Shown here in pieces: positions 35,301 to 47,200 of a DNA stretch of 64,000 nt. Position 1 is the first letter of the stretch, and each line of letters begins with the position of its first letter. The position numbers and the translations under genes were made by a program. This stretch comes from Haemaphysalis longicornis (lineage: Eukaryota > Arthropoda > Arachnida > Ixodida > Ixodidae). The notes beneath the pieces are model-generated. The model saw only the letters and a list, made by a program, of their open reading frames with translations. It was not told where the DNA came from and made no database searches. The DNA lies in the NCBI GenBank assembly GCA_013339765.2, contig CM023456.1, forward strand, positions 86,785,636 to 86,849,635, in the 5' to 3' direction.

Positions 35301-36253
35301 TATCACGAAAAATTTAACAAATATACTTCCCTAAAATGGTTCGACAATGCTCCAGTGTTTACTTTTACATAATTTGGTAAGGGTAAATGGTATGGCTTTG
35401 TGATTACGTAATAAAACTTGAAGAAAATAGTTTTATGCTAGCAGACAAACGCAGGGTTGTCTCTTTGTCTGCTCTGAAAATTTATATATTCAAAACTGGC
35501 GTTTGTAACTTTGCTGGAACTTTATAAATATAAAAGAGTAATGGAACCCGGCGTAATGGTGGGATCGTCTTAGCGGCCAATTGTCGTGTAACTTTGTTAA
35601 GATGAATTTAGTCAAGAAAGGGTCACATTTACTGTCATAAACAGTAGTCGTCCTGTAAATGCCCACGTAACGCGGCATACAAGAATTTTCTAGTGTTCAC
35701 AACTTCACTGTAACTTAACTACTTACGAAGAGCGAAGGAAATTAAGACAAACAGTAGAGTCGTCTAAGCCGCTTGATGTCTTATAGTGTTTGTTGGGAAA
35801 GTTTTGAAAAGCTACGATTTACTACCATTTTCAATAAACATGACTTTTCCGGGACCGGCCAGTGAACAGAAATTCTTTTCTGTGTAAAACTTTACACTCG
35901 AATAACTGATATAACTAGTAAATGGTACTCGGCGTAAGATAGTGTCTCTTAGAGTCAAATTATTTAATAAATGTTTTAAGAAAAGTTTTGTTCTAACAAG
36001 AGTTACAGCTGTTTTCTGCGGAGCAAAAAGGCTGCGGAGCAAAAAAGATATCGCAAAAAGGCCTAACAAATCAGTCAGAACGGAGGAGCTCGTGTGGAAT
36101 GTGACTCTTTCTTACGGTAGTAAGTGTTATAACGGTAGATGGTGGTTAAAATAAAAAGCGTGCGTCGGCTTACTACCACTCTAGCCCCAACAGTGCAGTG
36201 TATGGCCTATTTGTCAGTATACGCCGATGCACCAGTTCAAATTTCTCGGTACG
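32389..36253. other. Unrecognised intergenic-type DNA
   Basis: The first 80 bases are T/A-rich and may be the 3' flank of the PLE. I recognise no gene or element in the rest; open frames are under about 95 codons with no motif. Confidence 0.5.
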
Positions 36254-36254
36254 A

Positions 36255-36296
<42 letters not shown>

Positions 36297-36321
36297 CAAT
36301 CAATCAATCAATCAATCAATC

Positions 36322-36359
<38 letters not shown>

Positions 36360-36392
36360 CATCAATCAATCAATCACAATCAATCAATCAAT
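36254..36392 (+). repeat. (AATC)n microsatellite
   Basis: Long tetranucleotide run 'aatcaatcaatc' with a few interruptions ('atcatcaatc', 'aataaatc'). The AT-rich flank to about 36600 contains degenerate 'atcaat' words. Confidence 0.97.
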
Positions 36393-39300
36393 GATGAAAT
36401 ATATAATACTTAATAATGTTCATTATTTCAGCAAATAGATATATATCCATTATTCAATCACTCAATCTGTCAATCCATTGATCAATATAGTATGATTTGG
36501 ATCTAATAGACAATTATTCATCAATATTTTAATTTCTAGCAGTCAATATTCATCAAATATTTTAAATATGTTTGTAATTACACGCATCAATACAACTGGG
36601 GAAAATATATTCCGAACCAGCTTGGCATGCTCACAGCCGCTATGCGAAATTTCGTAGCAGTGGTAGAGCTAGGTATGCATACGAAAAATTGTTTACACTA
36701 AGCCAAACTGAAATCAACATGAACTAACAATAAGTAAAACAAAGTTATAGGTCGACCGTGCTCTGCACTGAAGAAATGGCTGTTTTTAAGGTTCACGATA
36801 TCTGACAACAAAAATCATTCTATCCGCACAAAAATATTGTTCATGTAATTGTGAAGTTGAATCCGTATTTTATGCCCATCTATTATAAACTTTAGGGCCG
36901 GGCTAGTTCAATACGACAAAATTATTGAATGGGCGGTACAGAGAACATCTGCACAATTTCAGATAATTATCTACTAATGCGTAGCATTCTTACCGCGCTG
37001 ATCTAGAGCGTGAGTTACATAAGTCAGATATAGCTAATAGTCCCGAAAAACATCAGATTTTTTTATTGTATGTTTACTTACCTATTGTTTGTTTTCGCAA
37101 AGTAGGTTGTCTTCTGAAGATGCATGGCGTAGGGCACGGTTGGTCCGTTTTCGCTATTTTTTGCTTGTATTTCCAACGTTCATTAACGGGATTTTTTTGT
37201 TTAGTCTTCAGTTCGGGGGAAGAGGAGATATATCAGAGGCATATTTTCGATTTTGTCATATCTTTTTTTTAATTGTATTTTCTATTTTCTAATTTTCTTG
37301 GTTTTTCAGAATTATTTAAACGAATTATCTTCATTCACGCTATTAAAAGTCTAAAGGTGTTAATTCCGCAAAATGTGCATTTTTGTGTAAATGCAGGACG
37401 TTACACTCTTCGTTCATTTTCTCTAATTTTTGTTGTTATTTAGGGCGTCCTTTTGTGCACTTGCTTGGCTTTTATCCTCGATATACAGGAACATTTAGAA
37501 TATGCATATTTTTTATTTCCTCAGATCATTTTAACAGCGGAGCTGTTCTGGCTCGCCGTAATGTGTGGCGCCTAACGCTTGACACGCAAAAATAACAAGA
37601 AAGTACCGAGCGCTTAAGAGCTATTGCCCCGCGGCAACCGCAGCGCGTCCCCTTCACGCGCGGTGGCTTTAGCGAAAAAAAACTGGCGAAAACCCTGAGG
37701 AGCAAGAAAATTCCGAGCGACGAGAAAACGTCAAGCACTCGTGAACGCGTACCTCGCGGCGACCCCCCAGCGTCCCCGGCTCGCGCATTGGTGATGTGTC
37801 ATAGCACAGTGCAACGCGACGACATAAGATGTAAATAAAAATTTCAAACTTCCACAAACGTCTGATGATGTGTCCTTCATTTGCCACGTACAATAAAATA
37901 CTGCCGATTCGCTACGGTTCAAGCCTAGCGCGACTTTGTGCAAGCTTCCCCACTTTCTTTTGAAAATTTTATTTTTTTGTTAGACCAATCATCTCCATTT
38001 AAGCGGTTATAACTAATAAATGTGTTAATTCCGCGAAGTGCACGGCATTAGAACCTCTTGGCTGTTGGGTACGAGGAAAACATTACGACGCATCAAAATG
38101 TATTCGTCTTGCTTACATTGTCCGCTTCACTGGCCTTTTAATATTCCAAATCTGAGATATTGTTTTGCCATTTATAGCTTCCAGAATTTACGAGACGTTG
38201 CTGAAATGATTGCGTTGAGGCACATCTCAAGCGACCATGCGATGCCGTCCGTCAGCACCGCAACTAACAGTCACGTTGCGTCAAGAACATATGAAGGTTC
38301 GGGTAATTTAATTTTGCTGTGTATTATAAAGCTTCCTACCATGTACTTTAAAGATTATGCACGGTTTATTTGTTTGCATACAAACCTTTCTTTCAATGTC
38401 ACCAGTGACGCTACTGAGTTCGCTGTCTAACAAACATCGTACAGAACTCGAGCCAACTGGCTGTTCCCACACTGTTTTTGGGCTTGAGTTTTTGTCTTGC
38501 AAAATTCTCTTTGTTATCTTGTCGTTGCCGACGGCGGACACCCGCTTAAGCATAAAAAAATTAGCGCGCATAAGATTCGAATCCGCGGTCGCTGGGCACG
38601 CACAGATAGAATTCGTATATCTGGGTCACCCTACAATTGGTAGCGAAACCTGTAGACGAAATATGCGGCTTATAAAGCCCGTTGCTTTTTGTGGTCCAGC
38701 TCAACGGTCAACTTTTTGTAGTTCGTAACACCTTAATAGCTTAAAGAAACACTGATGTGATTAATAAACATTGTGTTATTACTTGCGAAAACTGTAGTTT
38801 CGAGTCGCAAGAAATGCTTGGACCCCTTCCGTTGGGTTTAAGCGACTTTATTTAGTCTAAAAATCAATTGTAAAGTGTTGTGCCCCTCTCTGCACCATCT
38901 ATTCATCCTTCTTTCGCATGACGCTTACTCGAGAAGGCTTTGCTTGACTGCGCTACTACGCGGCTCACTGAACCTCCGACAAAGTCAGTCGACCTGCTGC
39001 CAGCGGGTCGTCGCAATTCGTTCACTCACTGAAAACTAAGCCAGCGCACAATTTGTGCCTGGAAGAAATGTGCCTTTAGCTTGTAAGTTTGTAAACTGTA
39101 CGAAGCGCAATAAGTTATATCAAGTCGAAGTAGCTCTATAGAAGAGCACATGCGGCGCTTCACTGAACCGTACCCTAGTAGGAAATCTAAGGCCACTATA
39201 TTGAGGGGTAAAGACTCATTGAATGTATTGTAGATGCATAAGTCTTATAACAAACGGAAACTTTATTGAAAAGCGTAAAATTACGGTACAGAAAGTCCTT

Positions 39301-39524
39301 TTTGGGGTGGGGAAACTAGCACAGCGTTCAGTAGCACGAGCACAGATTTTCCGTCGCTTTCCAGCCTAAGTATTGCAGTAGCTAGAGCTAAGATATTCGT
39401 GGAAGTTTGGCAGACGATTAGTGCATGAACGTTACTCAAGAACTAGTCATCTAAGCTGCTCGAAAAACCTAAACAATAAAAATAAACTGGGTATACGATA
39501 TATACTTTATAATCCCATACCCGA
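36393..39524. other. Unrecognised intergenic-type DNA
   Basis: No gene recognised. A GC-rich island at about 37620-37800 contains no known motif. Open frames are short. Confidence 0.5.
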
Positions 39525-39700
39525 CATGGCTGGGGTACGGCCGGGTCGTCTGAAGTACTGGGTGCAGTCTGGCGCAAGTACCAAGTTCGAATCCCGGATT
39601 GTGCTGTTTAGGGCGCAGCCTTTTGTCGCCCATTCGTGGACGGAGCCGCGTCCTCGTCGTCGTGACCAAGCGAACAATGGCTGGACCGACGAGTGAAAGA
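39525..39700 (+). mobile_element. Possible tRNA-derived SINE or tRNA-like remnant
   Basis: 'atggctggggtac' (about 39526) resembles a pol III A box, and 'agttcgaatcc' (about 39584) is a near-perfect B box. No clean cloverleaf or CCA-end structure can be drawn, so a functional tRNA is unlikely. No tail or target duplication was found. GC-rich unrecognised sequence follows to about 40080. Confidence 0.35.
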
Positions 39701-40015
39701 AAAGCGAACGATGAAATAAAGCAAGGGTGGAGAGTGTGGCGAAATTGGGAGTGAGGGCGGTTCGCCGTAGCGGCGCAAGCTAACGCTCCCCGAAAGTGTG
39801 CGTTGGGGGAGCGAAGGGGGCAGTATGCTGGCCCCGCACGCTGCGCTGGACGGCGTGACACTTGGCGAAAACGTGATGCCGGCGTGCGCGTGACGATTGC
39901 GTGCGTTGCCTGCCTAAGACGCAAGTCGCGGTCCCTTCCTGACACGCCCTTCGCGCCAACGACGCAAAGGCTCATCATCGCTGCCGTCGAGAGAACCCAA
40001 GAGAACGACCCAAGA

Positions 40016-40045
40016 GAACGACCTCCGATGACGCGGAGGTCGTTC
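40016..40045. repeat. Perfect short hairpin
   Basis: An 11 bp stem 'gaacgacctcc' / 'ggaggtcgttc' with an 8-base loop, preceded by a repeated 'aagagaacgaccc' unit. Function unknown. Confidence 0.7.
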
Positions 40046-40311
40046 AGCCACTGCGTACGCCCCGGGTAGCGAACGTTACGATGCTGAGCGGTGCTGTCAG
40101 GGATATGTAACCCGTTTTCCGACAACATGGCAGAAGCACGGTATGCTTATTCCTGAGATATCGAGAATGTCAAACCAACGACAACGTCGGATGCCAGGAA
40201 TGTTGTTGCAAAGAACGGAAACCGAAACTGCTTTGAATACGAATCTTGGACATCGTCCAACCCCATCCCATCCGGAGTAGGCGTGACTGCTTTTTATTGT
40301 TGCGGCCGCAA

Positions 40312-43138
40312 AAAATGTTGCATGGTAGTTTTTTTTCAGGCTTTATAAATTATTACTGCTTTATCGACAGGATATACGATGAAGACTGTTTCTGTGAGCC
40401 AGTCTATGCAATGGAAACGGAAACAACAGTTTGACAAATTCACGTCTGTTTTCCATTAAGCCCACAACATACTGTTGAACGCTCCAGCAAACAGCGATGC
40501 GCGATCAACAACGTCTCCAGCAGTTTTTATTGAGAAAAGTAGTCAACGTAGGCGGACGTGAAATTCGGTAACGCCCAGCAGGACACCTTTTGGCTCCATA
40601 TTTCCACGCTTGGCGAGGGTCAAGTTGGTTTTAATTGCCCAATACTGGAATATTTTGTAAACGTGTTCTTCCAGAAAATAGTATTTTAGGCTGCCGGTCG
40701 TTTATATTGTGATATAAATTTCTTCGCCTTTCTCACGTCACAGGATATGCGAGGTAGCCTTCGCCAAGCTCGGCCAAAAGTATCGGGTAGAGGAACGACT
40801 GTTTAGACTGGAATGAACCAGCGTAAGAAGTCTACAAATACCCAAGTTTTAAATCACAGGAACTTCTGCAGCAGGCATCGCCCATGTACGCAAGAGCTGT
40901 TGACAGGGAGTTTGGCTTTCTTGGTTATTCATATCATAAGTAAGACATCGCCCGTTCAGTTGTGTGCGAATGTTTTGTGGTTTCGATGCTGTGACCGTAT
41001 CTATACTTTGGAAGCCTTAATGTTGCGCAGATACGGCGGAAGCTGAGATGTGCTTCTTTTCAAGTTATCATTCGACGACTTCGGAGAGAAGCTTCAGGAA
41101 AATCGTAGCATAGTTTATTTATTTTCGATGTCATGCTACAAAACTGCTTTGCATATCCTGGTTCCAAAGTTCTAAATATATCCACACAATAACACTAATT
41201 CGAATCTCTTCACGTCCCGTGTGAGGTTATAATAATTAAGTAACATAACAAGACGATACTGCGGGTATTTTTTTCCTTCGTTAGGTGGGCGTTTTGTATC
41301 ATTTTTTTCCCATATCTTGAGTTAAAAACTATTTGCATGCTTGAGAAGACCCAGAATGGTGAAATTGTTTCCGAGTTTTCGGGTTTCTCCTCTAAATTTG
41401 CACATAGTGTATAGTTCTATGGGGGATGTATTTTACTACTCTTTATCCTAAAGACAGGAACTTAGCAGGCACTGCATGCGGCGTTTTGAAGATATTCCGT
41501 ATGCATTGACGATTGCAGTGACATAGATGGGTAATATTGGAATCCGGTTGCAAACAATAACAGTGCCTTACTCTAATTCCGAGTGGCTTAAATTACGTTT
41601 TTAATTCTTTATTATTGTCCCTTTATCGTTCAATTTTTAAAAATGTTTTTGTGAGACCGCGACAGCAAAGCTTCGCGAAATTACGTTAGGCTGTGTATTA
41701 AAGAGAAAGTGAGCTGCTACAAATGTAAAGTTAAAGTTTCTCTGAGGTTGTGATATCTTCATTGTGTCTCATTTCGAAGTTATACCAATTGCGGAAGTTC
41801 AGCAATTCTTCTGATTGCAGTGCGCATTGGCTTCCCTCATCGCAAACCAAATAGAAGAAACTCCGTTGTGTATGATAAAAAAGACATGTCATCAGTAACA
41901 TTGCGTATGATTCTATCATAAACCTTATAGGGGAGTTGGTTCTGTAGCATCTACCACTGGACTTGCATGAAAGTGCGCATAAGAAGTAAAACACGCATCT
42001 GAACAGAAATAAGGAAAAATAAAAATAAGAGAGCTAGGAGTACTGAGCATTTGAGAAATAAAACAAAATGTCTTGGGCGACTTCCACATTCGTGGTTACC
42101 AAGGCACCACCAAAAGAGGACCGACAAAGAATAAGGCTGACAAAAAAACAAGCCCGACGATTAAGACAGGGCCGACAAAAAAAAGCAAAAAGACGCGCAT
42201 AAGAATGCTGCTTGGGTGGCCACCACTGGCGTAGGCCCTAAAGGATGGAGTCGCACAAGGAACGACTTCTTATAGGAGCACTGGATGGCTGGGATACGTG
42301 GTTTGCCTGCACGCAAGGCCACAGGGAAGACATCAGTGGAGGAACTCGAACCGGTCACGCAAGTCCGCGCAAAGCAACTCTTGTTGGGGCGGCAAAGCGT
42401 GAAACAGGCAAAACACCAAAAACTTCGCATCACAATAAAACAGCGGACATGCGAACATCTCAACGAGAAGCCCTCAGGGGTGCGAAAACGCACGCATATA
42501 TCACAGTGCCAGCATGGGCGGCATGCAAAACCATCGTTTCGAATGCAGCAGGAAAAGAACAGTCTCATTTAGGATGCAACCTTATGGCAAGTCATTAGGT
42601 CCTTTTCTCCCTTGCTTTTTACACTCGCGGGCACTTAGCTAGTGCTGTTAGAGTGGGTTTCACCGACGCTGCGAAGCGGCTCCAGAAACAACAAATGGCT
42701 AAGCTTCGCAACAACTCAGAACCGAACTGAAAATAGTACCTCAATTTTTTTTCTCAGTCACTTTTTTTTTTTGCTGTCAAGAAAAGCTTCAGTTTCTCCG
42801 TTTGCATATTGATCACTAAGCACTTTTCTGGAGTAGCTAACCAGCGCGCCACTCCAATTGTACTAGAAAACGTTGTAGTTGGGTTCGGGTTTCGTTATAT
42901 CCAACTCATAATCGAAGTGGTCCGCGTTCTTCTGTCGTTTTTTCTTGTTTGTCTAATCAAGGGAAACGCGCGAAAAATATAAATTACATGCTACACATAC
43001 AAACATCAACAATCCTAAGGGTAGCTTATGCCATCAATGCTGAAAATACACATCCGTATAATCTTTTACCTGGCAGGGCCTGAGCTTCATCCGCTCTTTG
43101 CGCGGACTTCAACTTCTCTTACTTGCCACTTTCTTAAG
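40312..43138. repeat. Duplicated block alpha, right copy
   Basis: Same orientation as 1-2854. It begins at 'aaaaaatgttgcatg' and ends after 'ccactttcttaa' near 43138, where the flank becomes 'gctgtgttttttgac'. Small indels against the left copy include a poly-A contraction near 42420 and loss of a 'ttttttaaaa' stretch near 41600. No gene recognised. Confidence 0.9.
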
Positions 43139-43756
43139 CTGTGTTTTTTGACAATTAAAGATAGCCTTTTTCAAGATGACAGGACACAGGGGGAAGTGGG
43201 TTTGATAACTAGTGTGTTTTTTTTTCTGTTGCGGTCAATGTTTGTATTTGGTGCAATCAACGAATGCACCAGTTTTAAATAAGCGATTGTTTCTTACACC
43301 TCCTTTCTGTTTGTCGCTTTTTGTGTCGTTACCAACACATGTATCGACCACCTGAATAACAGTCGTTAGGATTGCCAAACAGGACTACCGCGCTAATTCC
43401 TGTGTGCTGCACCCCAGCCAAATATTTGCGGTGACTATTGAAATGTTAGTGAATGACATGGTCAGTATCATATCGCATGTTAAATTCGTCAATTACGCTA
43501 ACTACGCTAGTATCATCTTCACGGGAAGTGTAGCCGACGCTTTATTTGATGATGGAAACCTAGTTTTATTCTAACTATATGCATGGACGCCAAAAATTGT
43601 TTCAAAATGAACACTGTTAAGACGAAAGGTCTACTTTTCTGGGATAAAATAAAACCGTAATAGTAAACAATTCAATGTATTTACGATCAACCACAGAGAT
43701 AATACCTAGCATTAAGATTTCAGGGTTAATTTTTTACGAAAGCTTTTTGCGGAAAC
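43139..43756. other. Unrecognised DNA at alpha's right flank
   Basis: No gene or repeat recognised. It begins the interval (43139-49496) that takes the place of beta when the two alpha-gamma intervals are compared. Confidence 0.5.
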
Positions 43757-43994
43757 GCCGTGGTGGCGCTGTGGCTAAGGCCTTGTGCGGTGGAGCACAA
43801 TGTCGCGGGTTCGATTCTTGGGCGCAGCGGGAGCTTTTCTAATGGAAGAGAAGGGCACAAACACCCGTGTTTACGAGAGTTCAGCGCACGTTAAAGATCC
43901 TCGGGCGGTCAAAATTAATCCGCAGCCCTCCACTACGGCGCGCCTCATTGCCTGCGTTGCGCCGGTGCGTTAAAGCGTCAAATCAATCAAATGA
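43757..43994 (+). mobile_element. tRNA-derived SINE with target-site duplication
   Basis: The head 'gccgtggtggcgctgtgg' contains an A box (43764-43774), and 'gggttcgattc' is a B box (43807-43817): a pol III internal promoter. A body with 'gcacgttaaagatcc' and 'ccctccactacggcg', and a short 'tcaatcaaa' tail, follow. I recognise this organisation from abundant tick tRNA-SINEs (Ruka-type is one candidate name). Flanking 'gaaagctttttgcg' (43738-43751) and 'gaaagctttgcg' (43993-44004) are an imperfect target duplication. Confidence 0.85.
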
Positions 43995-44082
43995 AAGCTT
44001 TGCGTAGGGTAGCCACGTAAATTCTCTGATCGCGAAGTTATCACAAGCGTTTGGCTTAATTTACCCCAACCGTCACATAATA

Positions 44083-44227
44083 GAGAGTTTTAGCTAACCG
44101 TGTTCGACGGTCCGCTCCGGTATCGGCGGACATCAGCAAGGACCAATGCCGTTTCCAAGTGCCACGCATGCGCAATGCTCCGCTTGCTACCGAGCGGGCG
44201 TGTGAAAAACGGTCAGCTAAAACTCGC
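44083..44227. mobile_element. MITE family B (TA-flanked, 145 bp)
   Basis: Terminal inverted repeats 'gagagttttagctaaccg' (44083-44100) and, in reverse from 44227, 'gcgagttttagctgaccg' match at 16 of 18 positions. TA lies on both sides (44081-44082 and 44228-44229). The interior is GC-rich and non-coding. It is presumably moved in trans by a Tc1/mariner-type transposase. Confidence 0.8.
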
Positions 44228-44229
44228 TA

Positions 44230-47200
44230 ATACCGCGTAACATTATGTTGTTAGCATTTAAACTTTCTTTATTCAGAATTCATTGATGTTAGCTAGCCTC
44301 CTTCTGTGGGGATAAACAGTACAAAAGTATTTACATACCGCTCACAGGTTACGAAATGTTCATTAGACTTCTTGAAAACATTCATATGTGTGCGCATACA
44401 CAGCATTCATTCCAATAACAAAATATAATGATCGTTACAAAAATGTGTCATTAGATTTTGTGTAAAGAAGATAACCTGGCTAGGCTTAAGAATACCAATG
44501 TTGTTCAAAATTAGCAAACCTACGACAGAACCCCAAAATTTACAGAAGGAATGTTGAACCCTTGCATTTCCAAACGTAGACAACATATGGACTACAAACC
44601 CTACTATACAAACTTGCCAGACCCTTAAATTAGCTCAATCGCCAGATAGTTAAACTCCCCGAAAGAATTTTCTGACAACTACAACAATATTCTATAAAGT
44701 GTTGATTGTGTTAGTTTTCTGCTAGACATGGGAATATAAAATATCAAAAAAGGCGATTTTTTACCCAACCGTTGCATTGTTTTTGTTTCCTACGAAAATT
44801 ATATACCTTTCTAATCCATTTGCCGGTTTGGTTTTCCACATATGTCTGTATTTGAATGTGTTACAGTTTGTCCTGGCGTACGTGCAGTACTGATTACGGT
44901 TTCTGAGTAAGTATTGTATAAATAGATATTTCGTTTTTTTGTTTCTCCTGCCTTTCAAGATGCAAGTTTCATTTTATTTTTCTGTAATGCCCTCCAGTGT
45001 TTTGCTGCTTCCAGGTCTCTAGAGCTGTCGACGTCTGGCAGCTTTTACTGATCCTCCAGTGTGAAGTACTTCGTGCGAGAGGCAGGTGAAGACTCACGAA
45101 CAAACAAATATTTGGCCAGCTGTTCGCCCCCGGGAAGAGGCCGAAGATTCCGTCTGAGCAAAAATCGCAGTACCTTGACTTCCAATACTAAGTCTTGGTG
45201 CACCAACAGATAAGGCCGGAACAGGCCTCGTACCTTATTTAAAATGAACATCAAGCCGCACAAGAAACAATCGACTCTGACGTGGTCTGGGTAACTCTCA
45301 ATGCTTTAAGACTTTTCTTATCATGCTGTACCATTTCTCTAATTAGAGGTCAGTGACGTTCACAGAAAATTCTCTTTGGTTTTTGCCAAACGTGCTTTTG
45401 AGCTCTTGCTTGTGGTGATATAACCACTTGCAATATTACCTCTTTCTTGCCCTGCTAAAATGTGACATTTTTAACTAATAAAGAATTCAACTGCACGAGG
45501 CTGCTAAATATTTATTTTAGCACGTTCGACATCCAAACTGGTTAAAGCAACTAGGGGAACAGTGCTAGGTGCAGTCATTCCCCCGAACGTAAGTGATGTC
45601 GGCGAATAAACAGCACTTTATTTCTGGTACTCCCGAGGAGCGCAGACTCCGAGAGGTTGTTTTAACATTGGTTGAACAGCCATTTTAATTCACGACATAG
45701 TTAAAGTGATGACTCGGGATTAAGCTGGTATCGCAGCAGCTTGTAAAAATATTTTGCATGAAACAGAGAAACAATCGTGCTGCTTCGTGGGAACACGTAG
45801 AGGTTCCGAGACCCACCCACTTCCCGTTCCCCGACTACTGCCGGAATGTTCTCGAAATTTTACCATCCACTGGATTATAAGAAATCTGACCAGTCAGTCA
45901 GATACAGTCAGTTCGGACAGTTCATCCGGATATATATAGCTGCCTTCCTTCGCCAAAATTAAGCCGAAATTAGTTGGACTTGTTTCTTTCACTGTGCCTT
46001 CAAACTGACTTGAATGTAGGGGAATTATACTGGTATCCCTGTGTGTAGTGTGTGAGATGTTAGCTGCCTCAACTGCTTCATGACGAATATTATACGAACT
46101 TGCTTGCAAAGAGGTAGAAAAGGCGTTGTTGTAAATTGCACGCCTGCACAAAACGGTGAGAGCCTTCTTCATTGCGAGAACATCAGCGGTAATTTTGTTC
46201 CGCTGTCGCTCTTAACCAATCACCATGCGTCCGTTTCCCGACGCTTTGTTTTTGCTGGCACAACCATTCTCTTTTTTTTGCTCGGGAGCGGATTTAATGC
46301 AGTGTTAAGGGAGTAATAATTTTTTCCAGAAAAGACATCCCGCTTCTAGGACTACATAACCTTTCTCTAAAAAACACAACTCAGTGCATTTGGATTCAAC
46401 ACCTTGGAATATAGCACTGCAGGTATTTGAGATTTCTGTCCGTTGCACACAGGAAGCGCCTTATGTGTCACCATTCATTTCCAAACCCCCTTCGTCCGCT
46501 GACTGTTCTCTACAAAATCCTTGTCCCAACGTTTCTTTTTTCCTTGTCCTTTCTCTTTTCTCTAGTGAGATATGCTAATGCACGTAGGTTTCCAAAACAT
46601 TCGGAGCATTAGACATAAATCACGAAGAATGGTGCGTGGTGCATTTGTACTTCACTGAGGCTTATTGCAGCATCCCTCACAAGCCTTTGGCGCGTGCGTT
46701 TCATGTGTTTTGGGCTGGGGTGTGACCGCCCAAGGTGCCTTTAAAATTCTACATAGATTTAAATTCTGGCGCAACCAACTGGAGTGCAAACTTTAGGGCA
46801 GCAAAACAAGATCAAGCTGAAAAATCAATGAAACGAAACAACACCGGGCATTGCATGGCTCTGAGAAGTTTCCAGTTACCCTAGGCTGGAGACGCCAGAA
46901 TATACCTGGGTGGCCAAGGGGTGAAGGCGAATGCCAACAAGAAATGTGCGAAGCGATTGTTATGAGTGCTAACAGAGGCGGTAAAGCGACATATGTGAAA
47001 CTGCTGCTGCTAAGGGATGAGACAATGCTCGGCGTGCTTGGACGCATGATTCTATCGTAGAGCGTTTCACGAAGCCATGCGGACAGCTTAGGGGGAGATT
47101 AGTAGATACTTATGAATATTTACGTGTAACGCACCATCCGAGATCCTGGTCCAAAGTGAAGAGACATTAGACAGATCTGTGCATCATGTGTGGTCGAATT

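Noticed and set aside
36254..36392. Regularly spaced repeat resembling an array
   Set aside because: A simple AATC microsatellite with no unique spacers, so not a CRISPR-like array.
38570..38600. B-box-like 'gattcgaatcc'
   Set aside because: An isolated short match with no A box upstream.
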